Shown: piece after piece, positions 1 to 7,182 of the stretch
Position numbering within the stretch: the stretch's first letter is position 1
How the letters are laid out: each line of letters starts with the position of its first letter
NCBI GenBank assembly: GCA_934446565.1
Contig: CAKSEO010000038.1
Coordinates: 1-23,261, forward strand
Source of the DNA: an uncultured Oscillospiraceae bacterium
Lineage (GTDB): Bacteria > Bacillota > Clostridia > Oscillospirales > Ruminococcaceae
Direction of reading: 5' to 3'
DNA length: 23,261 bases
Notes under the pieces: model-generated
Seen by the model: only the letters and a program-made list of their open reading frames with translations
The model's database searches: none
Told to the model about the DNA's origin: nothing
Program-made: the position numbers and the translations under genes

Positions 1-26
1 TTCATATTCCTCACTGCTTAATATTC

Positions 27-66
27 AAAAAGCCCTCTTTCTTTTTTCTACGAAAGATGGCTTTTT
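27..66. terminator. bidirectional intrinsic terminator
   Basis: Arms at 27-41 and 52-66 pair over 15 positions with one mismatch, around a 10-nt pyrimidine-rich loop. The stem ends in five Ts on the plus strand and five As on its left side, so it can stop transcripts from either direction. It lies beyond the stop of the minus-strand gene at 124. It would also serve any plus-strand gene ending off the left edge. Confidence 0.7.
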
Positions 67-76
67 CGACAAGCTG

Positions 77-107
77 ATACCCGGTCTGTATAGGACCGGG
101 TATTTTT
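77..107 (+). terminator. intrinsic terminator, plus strand
   Basis: A perfect 10-bp stem (77-86 with 94-103) with a 7-nt loop is followed by five Ts on the plus strand. It probably ends a plus-strand transcript entering from the left of the window. No coding part of that gene can be recognised in the first 26 bases. Confidence 0.7.
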
Positions 108-123
108 GTATCTGTATACAGTA

Positions 124-2970
124 TCAGAGTGCCTTGTTGATGGCGGAAACGCACTTGTCAACGGACGTCTTATAGGAATTGAATTCAGACTTGAAGCCTG
201 ACAGGTCGTTGTAAGCTGCGTCGATGAACACGCCAAGCAGACCATCAAGGTCGGAAGCGGCAGAGGTGAGCGACGACTTTGCAGAATTATACTCCGCCGG
301 AGCACCTGACATCATCTCATCATAATTGGAAACTACCTGGGCATATCCAGCAGCCTTGAGGATATTCGAAGCCTTGTCGGTATAGATAACATCCATTACC
401 TCGGATTCATAATTGCTGCTCTTGATGTCGGTCACGGCATTCTTTACGGTACCGAACTGTGAAACCGCATTGGACGCCGCAGCAGACGCATTTGAAAGCA
501 TATCCGAATACTGACGGGACTTGTCGGAACTGGTCTGATTCTTTGTCTGGAGGCTCTTGAAGCTCAGACCGCTCCTTGCGGCGGAATTGAAGCTGCTGAG
601 CTTGGTATCGGCAGTGGAGGTGTACTTGCTTCCGGAATCACTGGTGCCTGTAACATAGGTGTAGTAGTCAGAATACAGGTCGTACAGCTTCTGGAGCGAA
701 GAGTACGCGCTGGAAAGCTCGCTGCTGGAGGGCTTTGCGCTCTTGACCAGGCTGGAAACGCTGCTCTTGCCGCTGGAAAGGGTCTTATCCATCCCCGACG
801 TGAACTTTGTCTTGGTAAAGCCGGCGTCTACCGCATAGGAAGTCGCCTGAGAATAAAGGTGCAGCTTACCGACTTCGGCGGAAACCGCTTCGAAAGCGTC
901 AAGTATCTTGTCACGCTGCTTATCCTCAGAAGTCACAGTCGCAGATGGCTTGGTGCTGACTACAGCGGCAGGAGCCTTTGAAGTGGTCGCAGGCTTGGGA
1001 GTGGTCGTTGTTACGGCGGGTCTTGTCGTTACCGCATTGGGGCGGGTAGTAACAGCAGGATTTGTAGCAGACGATGACGTGGTGGTAGTTGTTTCGGGTC
1101 TGCTTTCGTTTTCCGCGGTGGGAACTTCTGCTGTTACGGGCTTCGCTGCTTCTTCTGTTGCAGCGGGCTCCGGCTGGCTTTCTGAAGTCACTACGGGATT
1201 CACGATCTCAGGGACGCTTGCGTCCTCTGGAACGCTGGTATCAGGCACATCAGACACGACCGCGTTAGCGTTATTGTCAGCCTCAGTAGGCGTGCTCGAC
1301 GTTGTGGAAGCCGTTGTAGGCGTTTCAGGCTTGCTCACAATATCTTCGGATCTGTTCGCAGTAGAGGTCGCTACTATAAGCGCGATCACGCCGACAACAA
1401 CGACTGCTGCGCCGATGACCGTAGGTATCGGGAGAACGCCGAACAGCTTTTTAGTCTGCTTCTCTTTCTCTGCCGCAGAGCCTGAAACAGTCTTTTTAAG
1501 CGGCTTTACGTTCCACTTGTTGGGAGAGCCACAGTTCTTGCAGACTGCTTCCTTTTCGTACATATCCTGACCGCAGTTGCGGCAGTAAACCAACTTACCA
1601 AGGTCAGCATCTTCAGAAACGGGATTTTCGGCAACTGGCTCCGGTTCAGGGCGGCGCGGCTGTGTGAAGTCCGGCTCTGGCTGTGTATATGAAGCAGCTA
1701 CAGGCTCGGTATATGCGGGAGCTTCCGGTTCGGTGTACGCGGGAGTTTCCGGTTCGGTGTACGCGGGAGTTTCCGGTTCGGTGTACGCGGGAGTTTCCGG
1801 TTCGGTGTACGCGGGAGCTTCCGGCTCGGTGTACGCGTGAGCTTCCGGCTCGGTGTACGCGGGAGTTTCCGGTTCGGTGTACGCGGGAGTTTCCGGTTCG
1901 GTGTACGCGGGAGCTTCCGGCTCGGTGTACGCGTGAGCTTCCGGCTCGGTGTACGCGGGAGTTTCCGGCTCGGTGTACGCAGGAGTTTCCGGTTCGGTGT
2001 ACGAGTGAGCTTCCGGTTCGGTGTAAGCGGAAGTTTCCGGCTCGGTGTACGTGGGAGTTTCCGGCTCGGTGTACGTGGGAGCTTCCGGTTCGGTGTACGC
2101 AGGAGTTTCCGGTTCGGTGTATGCGGGAGCTTCCGGTTCGGTGTACGTGGGAGCAGGCGCAGTAACATCTATATCAATGTCATCGAAATTCTGCTCAAGC
2201 TGCATCGGGACATCCGGCTCGGTCATCTCGCCGCCGTTGATAACCGGCAGACCGCTTTCAGAAAGGAACTGCGTTTCCGGCATTCCGGCTTCCATCGAAA
2301 AGTCATCGACCCTGCGGGAAAGCGAGCCAAGATCAGGCTCCTGCGGTACGGGCTCGGGCTCTGGATCTGGCTCAGGAACCGGCGCGCTTATGGCGGGCAT
2401 GTCGCTTGAGGTCGCATTGAGATTGGCGAATTGCTGATTCAGCGCCTCTATCTCACTGTTTAGGTCGCTGCCGCCGACACCTCCAATGTCTCCAACTCCA
2501 CCAATGCCACCCAAACCGCCGATATCAGCATTGTCGCTGTCGTAGGTGATACCGCCGCCAAGACCGCTGTTATTGACAAAGCTGTCTATCCTTGCAATGT
2601 CGCTGTCGGAAATACCTCCAAACTCACCGCCCAGGGGGTCGGTATTGACCAGCGGAACATTCGAGGAGCCGTTTGCATTCAGCTTCATGCCGCACTTTTC
2701 GCAGTGGTCGGTGGATTTCTGCATTCTCATGCCGCAGGTCGGGCAGAATACCAAAGTGCCCTCTTCGTTTCCTAAAGGCTGTATACCCGGCATTTCGCCG
2801 CTCTGCTGATCGCCAGCGGACTGTTCGTTTATTCCTGTTCCGTCCTGCTCGCCAGAGGCGGTAGCCTCGTTATTTTCTTCTTCCTCTGCCTCAGGCGGGA
2901 CAGGCGTACCGCACTCCATGCAGAACTGATAGCCGCGGATAAGTTTCTTGCCGCAGTTTTCACAATACAT
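124..2970 (-). CDS. zinc-ribbon membrane protein with tandem YTEPE repeats
   Basis: This 948-residue protein has no named function. Three four-cysteine zinc ribbons are visible: C3/C6/C17/C20, C76/C79/C90/C93 and C463/C466/C477/C480. Between the second and third lie a Gly-rich stretch (about 137-167), a Pro/Glu segment (198-213) and 19 eight-residue units of the form YTEPE-T/A-P/H-A (276-427). A single membrane span (about 515-535) follows a Lys-rich stretch. After it come a Thr/Ser/Pro-rich linker (about 540-685) and a Ser-rich, probably helical C-terminal domain (about 686-948). By the positive-inside rule the ribbons and repeats are cytoplasmic and the C-terminal part is outside. The layout recalls TcaA/YvbJ-type proteins (ribbon, one span, outer domain), but this is analogy only. 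The ATG is chosen because GGGAGGA lies 7 nt upstream and a strong promoter lies at 3052-3080. Confidence 0.85.
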   Translation of the reverse strand: MYCENCGKKLIRGYQFCMECGTPVPPEAEEEENNEATASGEQDGTGINEQSAGDQQSGEMPGIQPLGNEEGTLVFCPTCGMRMQKSTDHCEKCGMKLNANGSSNVPLVNTDPLGGEFGGISDSDIARIDSFVNNSGLGGGITYDSDNADIGGLGGIGGVGDIGGVGGSDLNSEIEALNQQFANLNATSSDMPAISAPVPEPDPEPEPVPQEPDLGSLSRRVDDFSMEAGMPETQFLSESGLPVINGGEMTEPDVPMQLEQNFDDIDIDVTAPAPTYTEPEAPAYTEPETPAYTEPEAPTYTEPETPTYTEPETSAYTEPEAHSYTEPETPAYTEPETPAYTEPEAHAYTEPEAPAYTEPETPAYTEPETPAYTEPEAHAYTEPEAPAYTEPETPAYTEPETPAYTEPETPAYTEPEAPAYTEPVAASYTQPEPDFTQPRRPEPEPVAENPVSEDADLGKLVYCRNCGQDMYEKEAVCKNCGSPNKWNVKPLKKTVSGSAAEKEKQTKKLFGVLPIPTVIGAAVVVVGVIALIVATSTANRSEDIVSKPETPTTASTTSSTPTEADNNANAVVSDVPDTSVPEDASVPEIVNPVVTSESQPEPAATEEAAKPVTAEVPTAENESRPETTTTTSSSATNPAVTTRPNAVTTRPAVTTTTPKPATTSKAPAAVVSTKPSATVTSEDKQRDKILDAFEAVSAEVGKLHLYSQATSYAVDAGFTKTKFTSGMDKTLSSGKSSVSSLVKSAKPSSSELSSAYSSLQKLYDLYSDYYTYVTGTSDSGSKYTSTADTKLSSFNSAARSGLSFKSLQTKNQTSSDKSRQYSDMLSNASAAASNAVSQFGTVKNAVTDIKSSNYESEVMDVIYTDKASNILKAAGYAQVVSNYDEMMSGAPAEYNSAKSSLTSAASDLDGLLGVFIDAAYNDLSGFKSEFNSYKTSVDKCVSAINKAL
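1690..2145 (-). repeat. 19 tandem 24-bp coding repeats
   Basis: Nineteen in-phase 24-bp units encode YTEPE followed by a variable triplet (TPA, APA, AHA, APT, TPT and similar). A twentieth degenerate unit starting YTQP follows. Units are nearly identical at the DNA level. A higher-order order TP-TP-AH-AP (96 bp) appears twice in succession and a third time with one unit changed, which suggests expansion in blocks of four. Because 24 is divisible by three, several other frames stay open across the array; those are artefacts. Confidence 0.97.
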
Positions 2971-3051
2971 TATGTAATCCTCCCAAGTGGATCGTAATAC
3001 TCTCTGTAATCAAGCCTGACGCAGACTTTGAAAATAGAAATATCCAAATTA

Positions 3052-3080
3052 AGTATACTATACTGCATAAAAAAAGTCAA
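3052..3080 (-). promoter_or_regulatory. sigma-A promoter for the repeat zinc-ribbon gene
   Basis: On the minus strand TTGACT (3075-3080) and TATACT (3052-3057) are separated by exactly 17 bp, about 80 bp upstream of the ATG at 2970. A terminator for the preceding gene lies just upstream, so this gene is probably its own transcription unit. Confidence 0.8.
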
Positions 3081-3146
3081 CTTACAAAATACAAGATTGT
3101 TAAAATGAAATAATCCGACCCCGGGCTTTTTGTGCATATTCATACC

Positions 3147-3178
3147 AAAAAATAACACCCCGCCGGACATATCCGGCG
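3147..3178 (-). terminator. intrinsic terminator, minus strand
   Basis: A 7-bp GC-rich stem (3161-3167 with 3172-3178) has a 4-nt loop. On the minus strand it is followed by GGGTG and then a T-rich run (3147-3153). It lies just downstream of the stop of the minus-strand gene at 3200 and would end the glycosylase plus zinc-ribbon operon. Confidence 0.7.
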
Positions 3179-3199
3179 AGGCGCTTAAATAGACGTTTA

Positions 3200-3724
3200 T
3201 TAGAGTATCGTTGAGAAATACAGCCCGGCGAATACTCCGGCTGCGGCAGCCATTATACCCGCAACGATAAGGCATATCGCAATGTGCTTACCCGTGTAAT
3301 AATGCCGCTCGGTTTCCGGTTCGTCATAAATGGATGTAGGTATCTCCGCGTCAAATAGGGTTTCCAACCCTGAGAGGTCGTCTGTTTTAACTACGGGGCG
3401 CTGCTGAGCAGTGGGATGTTCGCTGCTTTGCGGGATGACCCCCGGAGTAGGGACGCTGAACGGCTGGACGTCAGCCGGATTTGTTGATTCAGCGACGGCA
3501 GAAACAGCTGCAACAGGTTCAACAGGTGCGGCAACTTCAGCCGGAACAGTCTGGAGCGTCTTTTCTACATCCGCAGGCTGGGAAACCTGGGGCTCTGTGG
3601 CGGGCGCGGAATGCTCCCGGTCAACGCTCAGGCTCTGGGTGGATATCGACCCGAACCCTGCTCCGCACCATGTGCAGAACAGGCTGGAATCTTCGTTTTT
3701 CTTGCCGCATTTTGGACAGAACAT
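3200..3724 (-). CDS. tail-anchored zinc-ribbon protein
   Basis: This 174-residue protein has an N-terminal zinc ribbon (C3/C6/C17/C20, opening MFCPKCG). A long low-complexity linker rich in Pro, Ala, Val and Ser follows (about 30-110), then one C-terminal membrane span (about 147-170) ending four residues later. This suggests a tail-anchored protein with the ribbon in the cytoplasm. The ATG at 3724 is preferred over one 17 codons upstream because AAGGAAG stands 7 nt before it, and because the longer form would overlap the glycosylase gene. The gene lies 19 bp after that gene, on the same strand and probably the same transcript. No function is recognised; the ribbon spacing matches two other proteins in this window. 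Confidence 0.8.
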   Translation of the reverse strand: MFCPKCGKKNEDSSLFCTWCGAGFGSISTQSLSVDREHSAPATEPQVSQPADVEKTLQTVPAEVAAPVEPVAAVSAVAESTNPADVQPFSVPTPGVIPQSSEHPTAQQRPVVKTDDLSGLETLFDAEIPTSIYDEPETERHYYTGKHIAICLIVAGIMAAAAGVFAGLYFSTIL

Positions 3725-3743
3725 ATGTATACTTCCTTTCAGA

Positions 3744-4556
3744 TCAATTATTCGTAACAAGCAGTCCGCCGCCATTGCGGACGTAATCGAACAGATACTG
3801 CTGCGCGATGCCCTCTATGCCGAGGGTGCATTCCGGCAGACCCTCGGGGTAGAACTGCGCCATAAGCCGCTTTACCCACACGTCCTTCGGAAACGCGTCC
3901 AGCTTGTGGAAAGCGAACAGCAGCACGCAGTCCGCGACCTTATCGCCTACGCCGACGATAGTTTTGAGCTGTTCCCGGGCTTCTGCGAGGGGCAGACTGT
4001 CTATTTCCGCGAAGTCCACCGCGCCGGAGTTCACCTTTTCCACTGCGTCGCAGATGTAACGTGCGCGGAATCCCGCGCGTAGCGGCGCGAGATCCTCCGG
4101 AGTTATCCCGGAAAGCTGCTGCGCCGTCGGGAATGCGTATCCGCTTCCCGTTGGAGTTCCAAAGTTCTCACACAGCCTGCCGATTATCCCGGCGATGCGC
4201 GGGATATTGTTGTTCTGGCTGATAATGAAACTGATGAGCGTTTCGAAAGGTTCCTGCCGGAGAATACGTATTCCCGGCGAAAATTCGCAGGCTTTTTTCA
4301 GCGTTTCGTCCGCAGAGAGCGCGTCGATATAGCGGGAGTAATCCGTGCCCAGGTCGAAGTAATTTTCCCAGAACGTGATGTCCTGTTCGGCGACGTCATG
4401 GAGCGTGACCTCGTCGCCGAACTGCGTTACGGTAAGGCTCCTGCCGCCGGCAATGCCGGAGAATGCTCCGTTTTCGTCCTCGCTCCAGCGGAAACACTGA
4501 CCGCAGAGGAACGTCCTGCGGATATCGAAATTTTTATTTTGTATAGTATAATTCAT
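3744..4556 (-). CDS. ogg: 8-oxoguanine DNA glycosylase/AP lyase (OGG1 family)
   Basis: This enzyme excises 8-oxoguanine opposite cytosine in base-excision repair and then cleaves the abasic strand. The 270-residue product has the family hallmarks: GQCFRW near the N-terminus (19-24), SFIISQNNNIPRI (109-121), and a helix-hairpin-helix with the predicted catalytic lysine K206 in GVGDKVADC. The conserved aspartate is D225 in FPKDVWVKR. Length fits the family's HhH-GPD members. A weak ribosome binding site (AAGGGG) stands about 15 nt upstream of the ATG, which is longer than usual. The N-terminal sequence MNYTIQNKNFDIRRTF still aligns with the family start. A consensus promoter (4592-4620) precedes it. 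The zinc-ribbon gene downstream is close enough to be cotranscribed, with no evident functional link. Confidence 0.93.
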   Translation of the reverse strand: MNYTIQNKNFDIRRTFLCGQCFRWSEDENGAFSGIAGGRSLTVTQFGDEVTLHDVAEQDITFWENYFDLGTDYSRYIDALSADETLKKACEFSPGIRILRQEPFETLISFIISQNNNIPRIAGIIGRLCENFGTPTGSGYAFPTAQQLSGITPEDLAPLRAGFRARYICDAVEKVNSGAVDFAEIDSLPLAEAREQLKTIVGVGDKVADCVLLFAFHKLDAFPKDVWVKRLMAQFYPEGLPECTLGIEGIAQQYLFDYVRNGGGLLVTNN

Positions 4557-4575
4557 AGAAATTTTCGTAAACCCC

Positions 4576-4604
4576 TTGATTATTTGTCTTAATTATAATA
4601 CAAT
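4576..4604 (+). promoter_or_regulatory. possible promoter for the DUF6062-tsaD operon
   Basis: On the plus strand TTGATT (4576-4581) and TACAAT (4599-4604) lie 17 bp apart, overlapping the divergent glycosylase promoter. If used, the transcript would carry the whole 171-bp repeat element in a leader of about 250 nt. It is weaker than the other promoters here. Confidence 0.35.
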
Positions 4605-4620
4605 AGGAGTATAATTTCAA
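4592..4620 (-). promoter_or_regulatory. sigma-A promoter for the glycosylase gene
   Basis: On the minus strand TTGAAA (4615-4620) and TATAAT (4592-4597) are 17 bp apart, with the -10 box about 36 bp before the start codon. Confidence 0.8.
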
Positions 4621-4656
4621 GTGTATCCGCTGTTTTTTCAGCGAGTTTTCATCTTA

Positions 4657-4827
4657 GGAAGCGCTGATTAAATCTGGTGCGCAGATTGTGCAGCAGATTT
4701 TTCGTCAGATTGTACAATGAGGACGACGCAAGGCTGACGCCTTGCTAGGACGAATTGTGCAATATGGCGGAAAAGATGCAAGCAAGATGCGCGCCAAGCC
4801 GTCAGGCGTGATTTAATCAGTGATTCC
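4657..4827. repeat. 171-bp MITE-like element with terminal inverted repeats
   Basis: The 18-bp ends (4657-4674 and 4810-4827) are inverted copies with 15 of 18 identical, sharing GGAA and CTGATTAAATC. Inside are a 7-bp hairpin with a 4-nt loop (4728-4745) and near-palindromic ATTGTACAAT / ATTGTGCAAT segments (4709-4718 and 4754-4763) around it. No start-to-stop frame of note is present. The layout suggests a non-autonomous dispersed element. A target-site duplication is not clear; TTA occurs near both ends but not exactly adjoining. Confidence 0.65.
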
Positions 4828-4856
4828 TTTATCTTCTTAAAAGGAAAGGATAGTCA

Positions 4857-5561
4857 ATGAGAGAGAGCATACTTACCATCCCAATAAACGAAGTATTCGA
4901 GCCCCGCGAGGGCTGCCCCATCTGCGCCATGAGGAACACCGTAGAGCAGCACATCAGCGAATACATAATGGGCGCCGCAATGATGGAACCTGACGTCCGC
5001 ATGGAAACGAACCGCCTGGGATTCTGCCACACGCACTTCAACAGCCTGCTCAAGCAGAATAACCGCCTGTCGCTGGGTCTTATGCTGAATACTTACCTCG
5101 GAACGCTCCGCGGGGAGATATTCGAGAACAAGAGCATATTCTTCACAAAAGGCGCAAAGGCGAAGAAGTGCAGCGAGATAGAGAACACCTGCTTCGTATG
5201 CAGCAAGGTGGACTGGGGCGTTGAGCACATGTTGGAAACCGTGTTCACGATGTTCCGCGAGGACGCGAAATTCCGCAATCTCTATTCTACCCAGAAGTAC
5301 ATCTGCATTCCGCATTATAACCTGATAATGTCGCATGTTCCGTCAAAGCTGCCCAAGGCTGACCAGAAAGAGTTCATCGCCGCCACGGATAAGCTGGTTG
5401 AGAACTACATCAAGGAGCTCAACGGCGACGTCAACGAATTCTGCAACAGCTTCGACTACCGCAACGCTGGCAAGCTGCACAGCGAGGATATGGAGCATGT
5501 TCGGAGCTCCATTGAACGCGCGATAGAGTTCATAACCTCAAGAAAACCAGACGTAAAATAA
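4857..5561 (+). CDS. DUF6062 family protein
   Basis: The 234-residue protein matches the DUF6062 pattern of two metal-site-like modules. The first is C20/C23 (CPIC) followed by C57/H60 (GFCHTH). The second is C112/C115 (CFVC) followed by C150/H153 (CIPH). The tail (195-228) holds the DYRNAG segment and a final helix typical of the family. Each CxxC plus CxxH set could bind one zinc or iron ion; this is inferred from spacing. No signal peptide or membrane span is seen, so it should be cytoplasmic. The ATG follows AAAGGAAAGGA at good distance. It opens a cluster with tsaD 28 bp downstream. The biochemical function of the family is unknown to me. Confidence 0.85.
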   Translation: MRESILTIPINEVFEPREGCPICAMRNTVEQHISEYIMGAAMMEPDVRMETNRLGFCHTHFNSLLKQNNRLSLGLMLNTYLGTLRGEIFENKSIFFTKGAKAKKCSEIENTCFVCSKVDWGVEHMLETVFTMFREDAKFRNLYSTQKYICIPHYNLIMSHVPSKLPKADQKEFIAATDKLVENYIKELNGDVNEFCNSFDYRNAGKLHSEDMEHVRSSIERAIEFITSRKPDVK

Positions 5562-5589
5562 AAAGTACAGAGCAAAAGAAGGTCATTAA

Positions 5590-6603
5590 ATGGATATTTT
5601 AGCAATAGAAAGCAGCTGCGATGAGACCGCAGCCGCAGTAATACGCGACGGACGTCAGATAATCTCATCCGTGGTCGCGACGCAGATAGAGGAGCACAAG
5701 CTGTACGGCGGCGTAGTGCCCGAGATAGCCAGCCGCCGCCACTGCGAGAGTATAGTCGCAGTAGTTGACGAAGCTTTGCAGAAAGCAAACATGAAAGCGC
5801 AGGATGTTGACGCGATAGCCGTCAGCTACGCGCCGGGGCTCATCGGGGCGCTGCTGGTCGGCGTAAACTTTGCAAAGGGGCTCGCGCTGTCGCTGGATAA
5901 GCCGCTTATTCCGGTGCACCATATCCGCGGACATATCGCGGCGAATTACCTGGCGCACCCGGAGCTTGAGCCGCCTTACCTCTGCCTTGTGGCGTCCGGT
6001 TCGCACAGCCACATCGTAAAAGTCAAGGACTGGACGGAATTCGAAACCATAGGTCAGACCGTGGACGACGCGGCGGGCGAAGCCTTTGACAAGGCGGCGC
6101 GCGCAATGGGATATCCATACCCCGGCGGAGTGCATATCGACAAAGCCGCGCAGACCGGCGACCGCAAAAAGTACCAGCTTCCGCACCCGCACACTGCGAA
6201 TCCGTATGATTTCAGCTTCTCCGGGCTGAAAACAGCGGTGATAAATCTCATACACAACGCCAAGCAGAAAGGCGAGGAAATCGACGTCAACAGCCTTGCG
6301 GCATGCTTCCAGTATACCGTTGCAGATATTCTCACGCAGAAGTTCATCTCTGCGGCGAAAGAGGGCGGCTACAAGACGCTGGCTCTCGCCGGCGGAGTTG
6401 CGGCTAATTCCGGGCTGCGCAATATGTTGCAGCAGCGCGCGGATTACAACCACATGAAGGTCTACTACCCGCCGCTGGAACTGTGCGGCGACAATGCCGC
6501 AATGATAGGCTGCCAGGCGTATTACGAGTATCAGGCAGGGCACATTGCCGGGGCTGACCTCAACGCCGTCGCAACGATGAGGCTTGACCGCGTTACATGG
6601 TAA
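5590..6603 (+). CDS. tsaD: tRNA N6-threonylcarbamoyladenosine synthase subunit TsaD
   Basis: TsaD transfers the threonylcarbamoyl group from its adenylate, made by TsaC/TsaC2, to A37 of ANN-decoding tRNAs, working with TsaB and TsaE. The 337-residue protein has the ASKHA ATPase fold signatures. These include IESSCDETAAAV (6-17), the metal-binding HHIRGH (H111 and H115), GEAFDKAAR (163-171), the SFSGLKTAV segment (209-217), AGGVAANS (267-274) and CGDNAAMIG with D301. The usual SGGHT segment reads SGSHSH here (136-141), a conservative variation. Length is normal. AGAAGG stands 7 nt before the ATG. tsaB and tsaE are not in this window. Confidence 0.97.
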   Translation: MDILAIESSCDETAAAVIRDGRQIISSVVATQIEEHKLYGGVVPEIASRRHCESIVAVVDEALQKANMKAQDVDAIAVSYAPGLIGALLVGVNFAKGLALSLDKPLIPVHHIRGHIAANYLAHPELEPPYLCLVASGSHSHIVKVKDWTEFETIGQTVDDAAGEAFDKAARAMGYPYPGGVHIDKAAQTGDRKKYQLPHPHTANPYDFSFSGLKTAVINLIHNAKQKGEEIDVNSLAACFQYTVADILTQKFISAAKEGGYKTLALAGGVAANSGLRNMLQQRADYNHMKVYYPPLELCGDNAAMIGCQAYYEYQAGHIAGADLNAVATMRLDRVTW

Positions 6604-6627
6604 TACTATTATAAAGGACACACTGGC

Positions 6628-7140
6628 ATGAAAAATATTATTTTAATAGGAATGCCCGGCTGCGGCAAATCCACTATAGGAGTACTGCTCGCAAAGGCTA
6701 TGGGGTTTCGGTTCATCGATACGGATATCACGATACAAAACCGCACTGGCATGCTTCTTCAGCAGATAATCGACCAGAAAGGTCTGGACTGGTTCTGTAT
6801 CGAGGAGGAGCGTGCAATAATGTCCGTTGAGGAAAACGGCGGCTGCGTTATCGCCACCGGCGGAAGCGCGGTGTATTCCCGCAGCGCCATGATGTATCTG
6901 AAAGAGCATGGCTACGTTTACTACCTCTCGCTTCCTGTGGAGCAGGTGGAAAAGCGGCTGCACAACATAAAGACCCGCGGCATAGCAATGCGCCCGGGAG
7001 ACTCCATCGAGGACGTTTTCCGCAGACGGCGCGCACTCTATGAAGAATACGCAGACATCACCGTTGACTGCGCCGGGAAATCCATCGAGGAAATAGTTGA
7101 AGAGATAGCCGGCGAACATTCCCTTATAGCGGGGAAGTGA
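6628..7140 (+). CDS. shikimate-kinase-like P-loop kinase
   Basis: The 170-residue protein has the shikimate kinase fold: Walker A GMPGCGKS (8-15), D31/D33 in FIDTD, the substrate-loop GGS (78-80), an R118 lid arginine and R135 in the RRALYEEYAD segment. It therefore binds ATP and probably phosphorylates a small alcohol or acid. The conserved FR pair that holds the shikimate carboxylate reads F56-C57 here (WFCIEEE), and the third glycine of the GGG motif is serine. True AroK activity is therefore uncertain. It belongs to a Clostridia group usually labelled shikimate kinase. AAAGGA lies 9 nt before the ATG. The gene follows tsaD by 24 bp and precedes a CPBP protease. No other aromatic-pathway gene is nearby. 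Confidence 0.8.
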   Translation: MKNIILIGMPGCGKSTIGVLLAKAMGFRFIDTDITIQNRTGMLLQQIIDQKGLDWFCIEEERAIMSVEENGGCVIATGGSAVYSRSAMMYLKEHGYVYYLSLPVEQVEKRLHNIKTRGIAMRPGDSIEDVFRRRRALYEEYADITVDCAGKSIEEIVEEIAGEHSLIAGK

Positions 7141-7182
7141 CCGCGTCAGCGTAACTCGAATAGCCTTTTGAAAGGAGCGGCA

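Noticed and set aside
1..26. Possible end of a plus-strand gene entering from the left
   Set aside because: A frame ending in TAA at 19-21 exists and a plus-strand terminator follows, but seven codons are too few to support a gene.
908..1570. Plus-strand 220-codon frame rich in Val/Thr/Ala
   Set aside because: It is antisense to the Thr/Pro-rich stalk of the minus-strand gene and has no promoter or ribosome binding site. Its composition mirrors the complementary codons.
1683..2409. Long open frames on both strands over the 24-bp repeat array
   Set aside because: The repeat length is a multiple of three, so non-coding frames stay open. They give Arg-rich or Gly/Val-rich repeats, lack ribosome binding sites and lie inside the supported zinc-ribbon gene.
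5665..6621. 318-codon minus-strand frame opposite tsaD
   Set aside because: It is a shadow frame of tsaD. TsaD motifs are all on the plus strand and no minus-strand start signal is present.
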